Of a stretch of DNA of 64,000 nt, positions 16,852 to 23,872 are shown one piece after another. A program made the translations under genes and the position numbers. The stretch covers positions 1,860,001 through 1,924,000 of the forward strand of contig NZ_LT670844.1 of the NCBI RefSeq assembly GCF_900141755.1, written 5' to 3'. Under the pieces are notes generated by a model that was given only the letters and a program-made list of their open reading frames with translations, had not been told where the DNA came from and made no database searches. Numbering within the stretch: position 1 is the stretch's first letter; each line of letters begins with the position of its first letter. The stretch is from Bradyrhizobium lablabi. Its GTDB lineage: Bacteria; Pseudomonadota; Alphaproteobacteria; Rhizobiales; Xanthobacteraceae.

Positions 16852-17625
16852 CTACCCCGTGACTTTGGAAAAATCAGGCTTGCGGCGTTCGGCGAATGCC
16901 GCAAACGCCTCGCGCGCCTCGCCGGTCTGCAGGCGCTCGCGAAACAAGGCGCCCTCGCGGCCAATCTGGGCGGCGATCCTGTCCATATCGCGCATCAGCG
17001 CCTTTGTCTGATTGAGCGAACCTGCCGGCCTTTTTGTCAGAGCTTCGGCAGCGGCGCGGGCCTTGGCGCGCAACTCTGCCGCCGGCACCACGGCATTGGC
17101 CAAGCCGCAGGCCAAGGCGGTTGCGGCATCGAGCGGTTCTCCGAGCGCGAACATCGCGTAGGCCCGGACGTGCCCGATCCGCGCCGGCAACAGCCAGCTC
17201 GAGGCAGCTTCCGGAACCAGCGCCAGATTGACGAACGGCGTCATCAATTTTGCGGTGTCGGCGAGATAGACCAGGTCGCAATGCAATAGCATCGTGGTGC
17301 CGACGCCGGCCGCGTTACCTTGCACGGCGGCAACGATCGGACGTGTGGCTTTGCTGATGGTGCTGATGAATCGATGCGCCTGGCTCTCGCTGGTATCCTT
17401 GCCGCTGGCCTGCGCGCTGAAATCGGAGATGTCGTTGCCGGCCGTAAAACTGTCGCCGTCGCCCTGAAACAGAACGACCCGCACGGCGGGATCCTTCTCC
17501 GCGCGCTCCAGCCCGTCCGACATCGCGCTGTACATGGCGTTGCTCAGCGCGTTCTTCTTGTCAGGCCGCGCCAGCGTCAGCGTCATGATGCCTGCTTCTA
17601 TTTCGGTCTTCACATGTTCAGTCAT
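16852..17625 (-). CDS. Enoyl-CoA hydratase/isomerase family protein
   Basis: A 257-residue crotonase-superfamily enzyme. The oxyanion-hole regions are NALSNAMY...FTAGNDISDF and VQGNAAGVGTTMLLHCDLVY. The second catalytic glutamate of hydratases is present as E139 (NLALVPEAASSWLLP), but the position of the first is occupied by threonine in GVGTTM. One-glutamate enzymes of this family are mostly enoyl-CoA isomerases, so an isomerase is more likely than a classical hydratase. It is flanked by an SDR (30 bases upstream) and a molybdo-oxidoreductase (50 bases downstream), all in one direction. A purine-rich AAAGAGGAAGCG stretch precedes ATG 17625. Confidence 0.88.
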   Translation of the reverse strand: MTEHVKTEIEAGIMTLTLARPDKKNALSNAMYSAMSDGLERAEKDPAVRVVLFQGDGDSFTAGNDISDFSAQASGKDTSESQAHRFISTISKATRPIVAAVQGNAAGVGTTMLLHCDLVYLADTAKLMTPFVNLALVPEAASSWLLPARIGHVRAYAMFALGEPLDAATALACGLANAVVPAAELRAKARAAAEALTKRPAGSLNQTKALMRDMDRIAAQIGREGALFRERLQTGEAREAFAAFAERRKPDFSKVTG

Positions 17626-17655
17626 GATCGCTTCCTCTTTCAGGGTAATTTGGCT

Positions 17656-18360
17656 TCACCATTTTTCCGCGAACGGACGAAGCTCGGTCAGGAACGACCA
17701 GGCCGAGCGGTCCTGCTGATAAAGGTGCCATAATTCGTCGGCGATGGCGGATGGCTTGATGAAAAACTCGTCCGGCGCCTCACGCAGCCGTTCGCGCATG
17801 CGCGGCACGTCGATCACGGCATCGATCAGCACATAGGCGACGTGGATGCCGCGCGGCCCGAGATCGCGCGCGATCGATTCCGACAAAATGCGCTGGGCGG
17901 CCTTGGTCGGCGCAAAGCCGGCAAAATTCGCTTTTCCGCGAATGGCCGAGGTATTGCCGGTGACGAGAATGGCGCCGCTGCCTTTCTTGATCATGTCCGG
18001 CGCCACTTCGCGCGCCAGATACAACAGGCCCATCACATTGACCCTAAAATTATGCTCGAGCATCTTGGGGTCGATTTCGAGAAATGTTCCCCACCCGCCG
18101 CCCACCGCATTGTGGATCAGGACGTCAGGGGCGCCGTAGGATTTTCGGATGCTGGCGACTGTGTCAGCGACATGGCCCTCGCTTGCGACATCGCAGATCA
18201 TCGCATGGGTGTCCGGGAGTTCCCGCTCAAGCGCGCGGATACGGTCCGGCGATCGGGCCAGCGCGATGACGCGAAATCCACCGGCCGCAAAGCGGCGGAC
18301 GATCGCGGACCCGGTACCGGGGCCGACACCTGTCACGATCGCAATCGGTTTGTCGATCAC
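17656..18360 (-). CDS. SDR-family oxidoreductase with Phe in place of the catalytic Tyr
   Basis: A 234-residue Rossmann-fold protein of the short-chain dehydrogenase/reductase superfamily: nucleotide-binding TGVGPGTGSAIV (residues 10-21), ALARSPDR consistent with NADP preference, CDVAS, and HNAVGGG replacing NNAG. The active-site serine is in GNTSAIRG (S138) and the lysine is K153, but the usual Tyr of YxxxK is F149 (GFAPTK). A subgroup of SDRs with a Phe-Ala-Pro-x-Lys motif exists, so this is probably lineage-typical rather than damage, yet ordinary dehydrogenase chemistry is doubtful. It is the first gene of the operon with the crotonase and the molybdo-oxidoreductase; a palindrome lies about 40 bases upstream. 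Confidence 0.85.
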   Translation of the reverse strand: MIDKPIAIVTGVGPGTGSAIVRRFAAGGFRVIALARSPDRIRALERELPDTHAMICDVASEGHVADTVASIRKSYGAPDVLIHNAVGGGWGTFLEIDPKMLEHNFRVNVMGLLYLAREVAPDMIKKGSGAILVTGNTSAIRGKANFAGFAPTKAAQRILSESIARDLGPRGIHVAYVLIDAVIDVPRMRERLREAPDEFFIKPSAIADELWHLYQQDRSAWSFLTELRPFAEKW

Positions 18361-18401
18361 GGATGCTGCCTCGCCTTGGATTCTCGCTTTGCCCTATCTT
18401 A

Positions 18402-18414
18402 GATGATTATCATC
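18402..18414. promoter_or_regulatory. Palindrome GATGAT-T-ATCATC upstream of the SDR operon
   Basis: A perfect 13-base palindrome starting 42 bases before the SDR start codon in an AT-rich patch. The core ATGATTATCAT matches the centre of the Fur box consensus, but the flanks do not, so it may instead bind a TetR-type or other local regulator. Confidence 0.45.
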
Positions 18415-18803
18415 ATATAAAGCAACCGCGTTTGACGTGTTCCACGGCGTTGTGACAAGCCTGGAGCCGGCAGGACCGATCTGCGTTATCGGTCGTTTGG
18501 AAGCGCCCGGTGTGAAGCGAAGCCGCAGGGCTCGGGGAACATATCTGCCGGCGAAGGCGCATATACCTGCTGCTTGCGCTCAAGCCCCACAGGGTCCCAG
18601 TTTATGGATAGATGCCGCGACCGCCCCGCCCGGCCCGGCCCGATCGGCCGGGGTCTTGTCGAAAGCGGTTCGCCGGAGGATGCTGCGCGCTAAAACGGGC
18701 GAAACCGCAATACGTTGCTCCGATGCGGCGACTTAATGGTGACTGATCCAGCAAGGGTTGTTAAGGACGAGCCATTGCGGGGTTTTCGGTGAAGGGCGTG
18801 AGG
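18415..18803. other. Long leader/intergenic region before amiC with two strong hairpins
   Basis: This gap of nearly 390 bases has no convincing gene. It contains a perfect 7-bp stem GACCGAT/ATCGGTC with a 7-base loop (18474-18494) and a 7-bp GC stem CCCGGCC/GGCCGGG (18634-18652), the latter without a T-run. It may hold the promoter and an untranslated leader of amiC. I compared it by eye with cobalamin, guanidine-I, glycine and TPP riboswitch cores and saw no match. Confidence 0.4.
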
Positions 18804-19970
18804 ATGGTCAGCACTACTGCATCTTTGTCGGATCCATGGCGGGTAGGTGTGCTGTTCTCCCGCACCGGACTAACTTCGGTCACCGAGACCGAGCATTTCC
18901 TCGGCACGGCGCTGGCGATCCGTGAGATCAATCAGGCCGGAGGGATCCTCGGGCGCGAGATTGAAGTCGTCGCCTACGATCCGGAGTCGGAGCCTGCGAC
19001 CTATCGTAGGCTGGCCGATCGGCTTTTGACCGAGGACGGCATTTCGGTGATTTTCGGCGCCAGTTCATCCGCGCAGCGCAAGGCCGTGCTGCCGGCGATC
19101 GAGCGCCGCAACGGATTATTGTGGTATCCATCGCTCTACGAGGGTTTTGAATATTCCCCCAACGTCATCTATACGGGGGCCTCGCCGAACCAGAACAGCT
19201 TTCAACTCGCCGAATACCTCGTCCGTAACCACGGGCGTCGGGTATTTCTGGTCGGCTCCGACTACATCTATCCGCGGGAATCGAACCGCATCATGCGTGA
19301 TCTGCTCGGGTCCTATGGCGGCGAAATCGTCGACGAAGTCTATGTCGCCATGGATGCGACAGAGTTGCGTCTGCGCGACCTCGTGACGCGGATCAAGGAT
19401 CAGGCACCGGACGTGGTGTTTTCCACCGTCGTCGGGCGTGCGGCGCAGATGTTCTATCGGCTGTATCGCGAAGCCGGGCTCGATCCGGCATCGATGCCGA
19501 TCGCCAGCCTGACCATGGCGGAAGGCGAGGTGCGCGAGATCGGCGCGGCATTGTGCGCGGGGCACATCACGGCCGCCACCTATTTCGGATCGCTGCAAGG
19601 GGCGAGCAACCAGAGTTTCGCAAAAAACTTCCGTCGCGCCTATGGGGAGGACAAGCCTATCAGCATGTGGAGCGCCGGCGCCTATGCCCAGGTGCGGCTG
19701 TTCGCGTTGGCGCTTGAGCGAGCTGGAACGCTGGACACGCAGCGGCTGGTCGAGGCAGCGCTGGGACTAGCGCTCGAAGCGCCGGAAGGTCCGATCCAGA
19801 TCGATCCGGACAACAACCATACCTGGCTGACGCCGCGCATCGGGCGGGTTCGTGCTGACGGCGATTTTGACGTGATCTGGGAGGCGAAAGCCGCGGTCAA
19901 GCCCGATCCATATCTTGCGCTGTCGCCTCTCGGAGGGCGCTGGATCGATGACGAGGCATCGGTCGCATGA
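18804..19970 (+). CDS. amiC: AmiC-like amide sensor (negative regulator, periplasmic-binding-protein fold)
   Basis: A 388-residue protein of the Peripla_BP_6/leucine-binding family without a signal peptide, so it stays in the cytoplasm. Diagnostic blocks: VGVLFSRTGLTSVTETEHFLGTALAIREINQAGGILGREIE, GASSSAQRKAVLPAIERRNGLLWYPSLYEGFEYSPNVIYTGASPNQN and FLVGSDYIYPRESNRI. In Pseudomonas, AmiC binds AmiR and releases it when amides are bound; here amiR overlaps its 3' end by four bases. Start is taken as ATG 18804 with AAGGG eight bases upstream; a GTG at 18789 would add five residues. The sensor plus the downstream hydrolase and importer indicate an amide or nitrile catabolic circuit. Confidence 0.9.
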   Translation: MVSTTASLSDPWRVGVLFSRTGLTSVTETEHFLGTALAIREINQAGGILGREIEVVAYDPESEPATYRRLADRLLTEDGISVIFGASSSAQRKAVLPAIERRNGLLWYPSLYEGFEYSPNVIYTGASPNQNSFQLAEYLVRNHGRRVFLVGSDYIYPRESNRIMRDLLGSYGGEIVDEVYVAMDATELRLRDLVTRIKDQAPDVVFSTVVGRAAQMFYRLYREAGLDPASMPIASLTMAEGEVREIGAALCAGHITAATYFGSLQGASNQSFAKNFRRAYGEDKPISMWSAGAYAQVRLFALALERAGTLDTQRLVEAALGLALEAPEGPIQIDPDNNHTWLTPRIGRVRADGDFDVIWEAKAAVKPDPYLALSPLGGRWIDDEASVA

Positions 19971-20587
19971 AGCCGGGCATCCGCCGCCTAATGGACGATC
20001 TGCGCGGCGCGCGCGTCCTGGTCGTGCACCCGCGCGACACGGAAGGCGACGCACTGATCGACCAGTTGAAGCGTATCGGCTGCAATGTGCGCGGCATCTG
20101 GCCGCCGCCGGCAGAACTGCCCAACGACGTCGATACGGTGTTTCATTTGGTCGAGACTGCCGAGACGCCGGCTTTCGTCGCCTCGGCATCGGAAAATGGG
20201 CCGACATTCGTCGCCATTGTCGATTATGAGAACCCGACGGTGCTGAAGCGGCTGCTCGATAGCAATGCCCATGGCGTCATCAACAAGCCGATCCGCTCCT
20301 TCGGTATTCTCTCGTCCCTTGTGCTTTCCCGCTCGATGCGTGGCTATACCCGCCGCCTCGAAGGCAAGGTGCAGAAGCTCGAAGAAACGCTGAAGGCGCG
20401 GCGCGATGTCGACAAGGCGGTGAAGATCCTCGTGCTATTAAAAAAGATCAGCGAAGCCGAGGCCTATGAGCTGATCCGGTCGCAGGCAACGCAGAAGCGG
20501 CTGTCGATGGCGCAGGTCGCCACAACCATCATCGGCGCCCAGGACGTGCTCACCGGCCTCGGCCTCATCGGCAACGGCGAGGGTTGA
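19967..20587 (+). CDS. amiR: AmiR-like ANTAR-domain transcription antiterminator
   Basis: A 206-residue RNA-binding regulator. The N-terminal half is a receiver-like domain lacking a phosphorylatable Asp (HLVETAETPAFVASASENGPTFVAIVDYENPTVLKRLLDSNAHGVINKPI). A coiled-coil region follows (RRLEGKVQKLEETLKARRDVDKAVK), then the C-terminal ANTAR domain (KILVLLKKISEAEAYELIRSQATQKRLSMAQVATTII). The family binds tandem hexaloop hairpins in nascent mRNA and prevents intrinsic termination. The start overlaps the amiC stop (ATGA). A terminator-bearing leader begins immediately downstream, the expected target. Confidence 0.92.
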   Translation: MKPGIRRLMDDLRGARVLVVHPRDTEGDALIDQLKRIGCNVRGIWPPPAELPNDVDTVFHLVETAETPAFVASASENGPTFVAIVDYENPTVLKRLLDSNAHGVINKPIRSFGILSSLVLSRSMRGYTRRLEGKVQKLEETLKARRDVDKAVKILVLLKKISEAEAYELIRSQATQKRLSMAQVATTIIGAQDVLTGLGLIGNGEG

Positions 20588-20843
20588 GGCTGGCTTTGAG
20601 AGGTTGCACAATACCTAATCATCCGTGCTGATAATTCGGTCCTCTCGCAAGATTGACATTGCGATCGGGTTGCTGCTGTAATTCAAACGTTGGCGGTACC
20701 CGGCTTATAGCCGGTGATCGTCACGGCGGCCGGTCGGCCGTTTCAACATCTGGCTATGTAGCCCTCGATTGGTGCCTGACGGCGCTATCGGGGGTTTTTT
20801 GTTTTGCGCGCTTTTTGTTCTGCGCTTGAGGGAGTTTTGCGCG
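20588..20843 (+). promoter_or_regulatory. Attenuator leader of the nitrilase/ABC operon, probable ANTAR target
   Basis: A 256-base non-coding leader between amiR and the hydrolase gene. It holds a series of stem-loops before a strong terminator: CGCAA/TTGCG (20646-20663), whose loop contains ATTGAC, with A at position 1 and G at position 4 as in ANTAR hexaloops; CCGGCT/AGCCGG (20700-20714); a GC-rich CGGCC/GGCCG hairpin near 20728; and GGCTA/TAGCC near 20752. I could not assign an unambiguous second A1-G4 hexaloop. Confidence 0.7.
20762..20806 (+). terminator. Intrinsic terminator inside the leader (attenuator)
   Basis: The 5' arm CCCTCGATTGGTGCC pairs with GGCGCTATCGGGGG around a TGAC loop (about 14 bp, one bulged T, a few G-T pairs) and is followed by TTTTTTGTTTT. 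It lies 38 bases before the hydrolase start codon, so it would stop transcription of the operon unless antitermination occurs. Confidence 0.88.
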
Positions 20844-21731
20844 GTGACCCTGCACGCCTCCAGTGCCGCAACAGGATCGATCGTCGTCGCCTGTGTCCAG
20901 ATGCAACCGACTTTCGGGGACGTTGCGGCGAACGTAGCGCACAGTCTGGAGCTGATCGATCGGGCGGCGGCCCGCCATGCCGACCTTGTCGTTCTGCCGG
21001 AGTTGGCCAACACTGGATATATGTTTGCCTCCCGCGAAGAGGCGTTCGGTCTTGCCGAACAGATCCCGGGCGGTCCAACTGTGACAGCCTGGGCGGAACG
21101 AGCAGCCCGGCACAAGCTGCATTTCGTCGCGGGAATTACCGAACGTTCCGGTCCGGACCTCTACAACAGTGCCGTCGTGATCGGTCCCGAAGGCTACATC
21201 GGCACGTTCCGGAAAGTGCATCTCTGGAACGAGGAAAACCTGTTCTTCGAGCCCGGCAATCTGGGCTTCCCCGTGTTCCATACCCCGATCGGCCGCATCG
21301 GCGTTGCCATCTGCTACGATGGCTGGTTTCCGGAAACCTATCGGCTCTGCGCGCTGCAGGGCGCCGACATCGTCTGCGTACCGACCAATTGGGTTCCGAT
21401 ACCCGGTCAGGCCGAAGGACGGCAGGCGATGGCGAACATTCTCGCCATGGGCGCCGCCCACAGCAATTCGATCTTCATCGCCTGTGCCGACCGTGTCGGC
21501 ATCGAGCGCGGGCAACCCTTCGAGGGGCAGAGCCTGATCGTCAGTTACACCGGGTGGCCTGTCGCCGGGCCGGCCAGTCGGGACAGCGAAGACATCCTCA
21601 TCGCCGAGGTCGATCTCGGCGAGGCCCGGCGCAAACGCAATTGGAATGCCTTCAATCAGGTTCTGCGCGACCGCCGCTCCGACGTCTATGACGAAATGCT
21701 CGGCTCCGGCTTGAAGCGCAGTTGGTACTGA
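20844..21731 (+). CDS. Nitrilase-superfamily carbon-nitrogen hydrolase
   Basis: A 295-residue cytoplasmic hydrolase cleaving a nitrile or a linear amide. The catalytic triad is complete: E53 in VLPELANTGYM, K124 in FRKVHLWNEE and C157 in VAICYDGWFPE. The FRKVHLWNEE phrase and overall length fit the amidase/N-carbamoylase-like branches of the superfamily, but substrate is uncertain. Start: GTG 20844 with GAGGGAG nine bases upstream. The open frame extends to a TTG at 20769, but that codon is inside the attenuator stem. It is the first structural gene of an operon with an amide-type ABC importer and sits directly after amiC-amiR, so its expression is probably amide-induced by antitermination. 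Confidence 0.9.
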   Translation: MTLHASSAATGSIVVACVQMQPTFGDVAANVAHSLELIDRAAARHADLVVLPELANTGYMFASREEAFGLAEQIPGGPTVTAWAERAARHKLHFVAGITERSGPDLYNSAVVIGPEGYIGTFRKVHLWNEENLFFEPGNLGFPVFHTPIGRIGVAICYDGWFPETYRLCALQGADIVCVPTNWVPIPGQAEGRQAMANILAMGAAHSNSIFIACADRVGIERGQPFEGQSLIVSYTGWPVAGPASRDSEDILIAEVDLGEARRKRNWNAFNQVLRDRRSDVYDEMLGSGLKRSWY

Positions 21732-21782
21732 CCCTTGCCTCGTATCTCGGAAGTTTCACTAACCCTCAAGGAGTATCGATCC

Positions 21783-22955
21783 ATGACGATGTCTATTCGT
21801 TCAGCCTCATCCCTGCTTGCCGCCGCTGCGATGTCCACGATCCTCGCGGCGCCGGGTTTCGCCGCGGATCCCATCAAGATCGGCGTGCCGGTCGGCCTCT
21901 CCGGCGCCAACAGCGTTGTCGCGCCTTCGGTGGTGCAGTCGGCGGAACTCGCCGTCGAGGAGATCAATGCCAAGGGAGGCGTGCTTGGGCGCAAGCTGGC
22001 GCTCGAAGTTGCCGATGACGCCTCCGGTGCTGCCGGGGCCCAGAAGGCTTTCGATAGCTTGGTGTTCCAGAAAAAAGTTGACGTGCTGATCTCGATGGAG
22101 ACGAGCGCGGCCCGCAACGCGGCCTTGCCGATCGTGACGCGCGGCAAAACGCCTTACATCTACACGTCTTTCTACGAAGGCAAGTCCTGCAGCCCGTTCA
22201 TGTATGTCAATGCCTGGGTCCCCGAACAGCAGGTGCCGCCGATCGTCGATTACTTCAACAAGGAAAAAGGCGCCAAGACGTTCTTCCTGATCGGTTCGGA
22301 CTATGCCTTTGGCCGAGGCATGCTGGCCTTCACCAAGGGCTACATCGAGAAGACCGGCGGCAAAGTGGTCGGCGAGGAATATCTGCCGATGGACGGCACC
22401 GATTGGACGCCGATCATTTCCAAATTGAAGAGCGCGGCTCCTTCAGCCCTGATTACGTCGACGGCCGGCGGCGCGCCGAACGTGACGCTGACCAAGCAGC
22501 TTCGTGCCGCCGGCGTCGCAATTCCCTATGGCAATCTCGCCGTCGACGAAGGCACGGCCAAAGGCATGGGAACCGATGCAGACGGCATCTTTATCTCGGC
22601 TTCCTATGTCACGGGGATCGACAGCGCCGCCAACAAGGCCTTCCTGGCCGCCATGCAGAAGAAGTTCGGCGCCGATTTGAAGACCCCGAACGATCTTTCG
22701 GTGCCGGAATACGAGGCGGTGTACGCTTACAAGGCCGCCGTGGAGAAGGCTGGCAGCACGGACGCAACTCCCGTGCTGAAAGCACTCGCCGAGGTCAAGG
22801 TGGACGGTCCGCGCGGCAGCATTTCGATGTCGCAGCAACATCATGCGCCTCTGACGATGTATCTTGGCCAGGTGCAGCCTGACGGCGCGGTGAAAGTCAT
22901 CAAGAGCTTCCCCAATGTCGATGCCGGACCGCAGTGCCCCAACCTGAAGTCCTGA
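21783..22955 (+). CDS. Amide/urea-type ABC transporter substrate-binding protein
   Basis: A 390-residue periplasmic protein of the Peripla_BP_6 family. It has a signal peptide (MTMSIRSASSLLAAAAMSTILAAPGFAA), then PIKIGVPVGLSGANSVVAPSVVQSAELAVEEINAKGGVLGRKL, FLIGSDYAFGRGMLAFTKGYIEKTGGKVVGEEYLPMDGTDW and a C-terminal SVPEYEAVYAYKAAVEKAG. The fold matches the cytoplasmic sensor AmiC encoded nearby, suggesting the two bind related ligands. AAGGAG lies about nine bases before ATG 21783. A 12-bp stem-loop follows the stop codon, probably giving the binding protein more mRNA than the membrane components. Confidence 0.9.
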   Translation: MTMSIRSASSLLAAAAMSTILAAPGFAADPIKIGVPVGLSGANSVVAPSVVQSAELAVEEINAKGGVLGRKLALEVADDASGAAGAQKAFDSLVFQKKVDVLISMETSAARNAALPIVTRGKTPYIYTSFYEGKSCSPFMYVNAWVPEQQVPPIVDYFNKEKGAKTFFLIGSDYAFGRGMLAFTKGYIEKTGGKVVGEEYLPMDGTDWTPIISKLKSAAPSALITSTAGGAPNVTLTKQLRAAGVAIPYGNLAVDEGTAKGMGTDADGIFISASYVTGIDSAANKAFLAAMQKKFGADLKTPNDLSVPEYEAVYAYKAAVEKAGSTDATPVLKALAEVKVDGPRGSISMSQQHHAPLTMYLGQVQPDGAVKVIKSFPNVDAGPQCPNLKS

Positions 22956-22965
22956 CATCGACACG

Positions 22966-23013
22966 TCGCGGCGGGAGCAGAGGTAGGAAGCAACACTTTG
23001 CCTCCCGCCGCGA
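22966..23013 (+). promoter_or_regulatory. Perfect 12-bp stem-loop between binding-protein and permease genes
   Basis: TCGCGGCGGGAG (22966-22977) and CTCCCGCCGCGA (23002-23013) are exact inverse complements around a 24-base loop, followed by TTTGAAAAA. Such intercistronic hairpins in importer operons stabilise upstream mRNA or partly terminate, allowing excess binding protein. Confidence 0.7.
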
Positions 23014-23035
23014 TTTGAAAAATGGTGCTTGATTC

Positions 23036-23872
23036 ATGATCACGCTCGTCCTCGACATCATCACCACGGCGGCGATCCTCTTCATCGTCTCGGCTGGCTT
23101 ATTGATTGTGTTCGGCGTGATGAAGATCGTCAATTTTGCCCATGCTGCCTTCGTCACCGTCGGGGCCTACACGGCGCTGGTGGTCTCGCGGCTTGGGCTG
23201 CCGGCGGTGACCGCCCCCGTTTTCGCCTTCCTCGCGGGCGGGATCATTGGCGCATTGACCGAGCGCGTCGTCGTGCGGCCGCTCTATCGCCGCCCGCTCG
23301 ACGCTATCCTCGCAACCTGGGGGCTCGGCATCGTTATCGGTCAATTGGTGACGCTTGTGTTCGGGCGCGAGGTGCAGTTCGTGCCGGCGCCAGTCTCGGG
23401 CACGCTGGCATTCCTGGGAGAGGATTATTCGCGCTATCGATTGCTGCTGGTTCTGGCCGCGGTCGTTATCGCCGCCCTGTTCACGGGCCTGCTCAACGGC
23501 ACCCGGCTTGGTCTTTCGACCCGCGCCGTCATCATGAACGAGAATTTGGCGCTGGCGTTGGGAATTGACAGCACCCGCGTCCGTCTCATCACCTTTGGGA
23601 TCGGCTGTGGCCTCGCCGCCGCCGCCGGCGCGTTGATCACGCCGCTGGCAAGCGTCGATCCCAATATGGGGCTCGCCTGGTTGATCGGAGCCTTCATGCT
23701 GGTCATGGTATCCGGTGGCTCGCTGTTGACGCTGGCGTTGTCCTGCTTCGTCCTCGGCGGGCTGCAGGTACTGGCCTCCACCTTCATCAGCCCGATCCTC
23801 GGAGGGTTGACCATCGCAGTGCTCGCCGCCGTGGCGCTTCGGTTGCGACCGGAGGGATTCGCTCGTGGCTGA
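23036..23872 (+). CDS. ABC transporter permease (LivH/UrtB type)
   Basis: A 278-residue inner-membrane permease of the branched-chain amino acid/urea/amide transporter class, with about eight hydrophobic segments. Typical LivH phrases: GLLIVFGVMKIVNFAHAAFVTVGAYTALVV, ERVVVRPLYRRPLDAILATWGLGIVIGQLV, and RAVIMNENLALALGIDSTRVRLITFGIGCGLAAAAGALITPL. It partners with the fused LivM-LivG protein encoded next, overlapping it by eight bases. The ribosome-binding site at ATG 23036 is weak. Confidence 0.92.
   Translation: MITLVLDIITTAAILFIVSAGLLIVFGVMKIVNFAHAAFVTVGAYTALVVSRLGLPAVTAPVFAFLAGGIIGALTERVVVRPLYRRPLDAILATWGLGIVIGQLVTLVFGREVQFVPAPVSGTLAFLGEDYSRYRLLLVLAAVVIAALFTGLLNGTRLGLSTRAVIMNENLALALGIDSTRVRLITFGIGCGLAAAAGALITPLASVDPNMGLAWLIGAFMLVMVSGGSLLTLALSCFVLGGLQVLASTFISPILGGLTIAVLAAVALRLRPEGFARG

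Noticed and set aside
18415..18803. Riboswitch (guanidine-I, cobalamin, glycine, TPP) in the amiC leader
   Set aside because: Hairpins are present but none of the conserved core sequences I know is there.
20588..20620. Sigma-54 promoter (TGGC ... TTGCAC) after amiR
   Set aside because: The GG and GC elements are 12 bases apart instead of 10.
20769..20843. Upstream TTG start of the nitrilase gene
   Set aside because: The codon lies inside the attenuator stem, has no ribosome-binding site, and the extra 25 residues resemble nothing; GTG 20844 has GAGGGAG.
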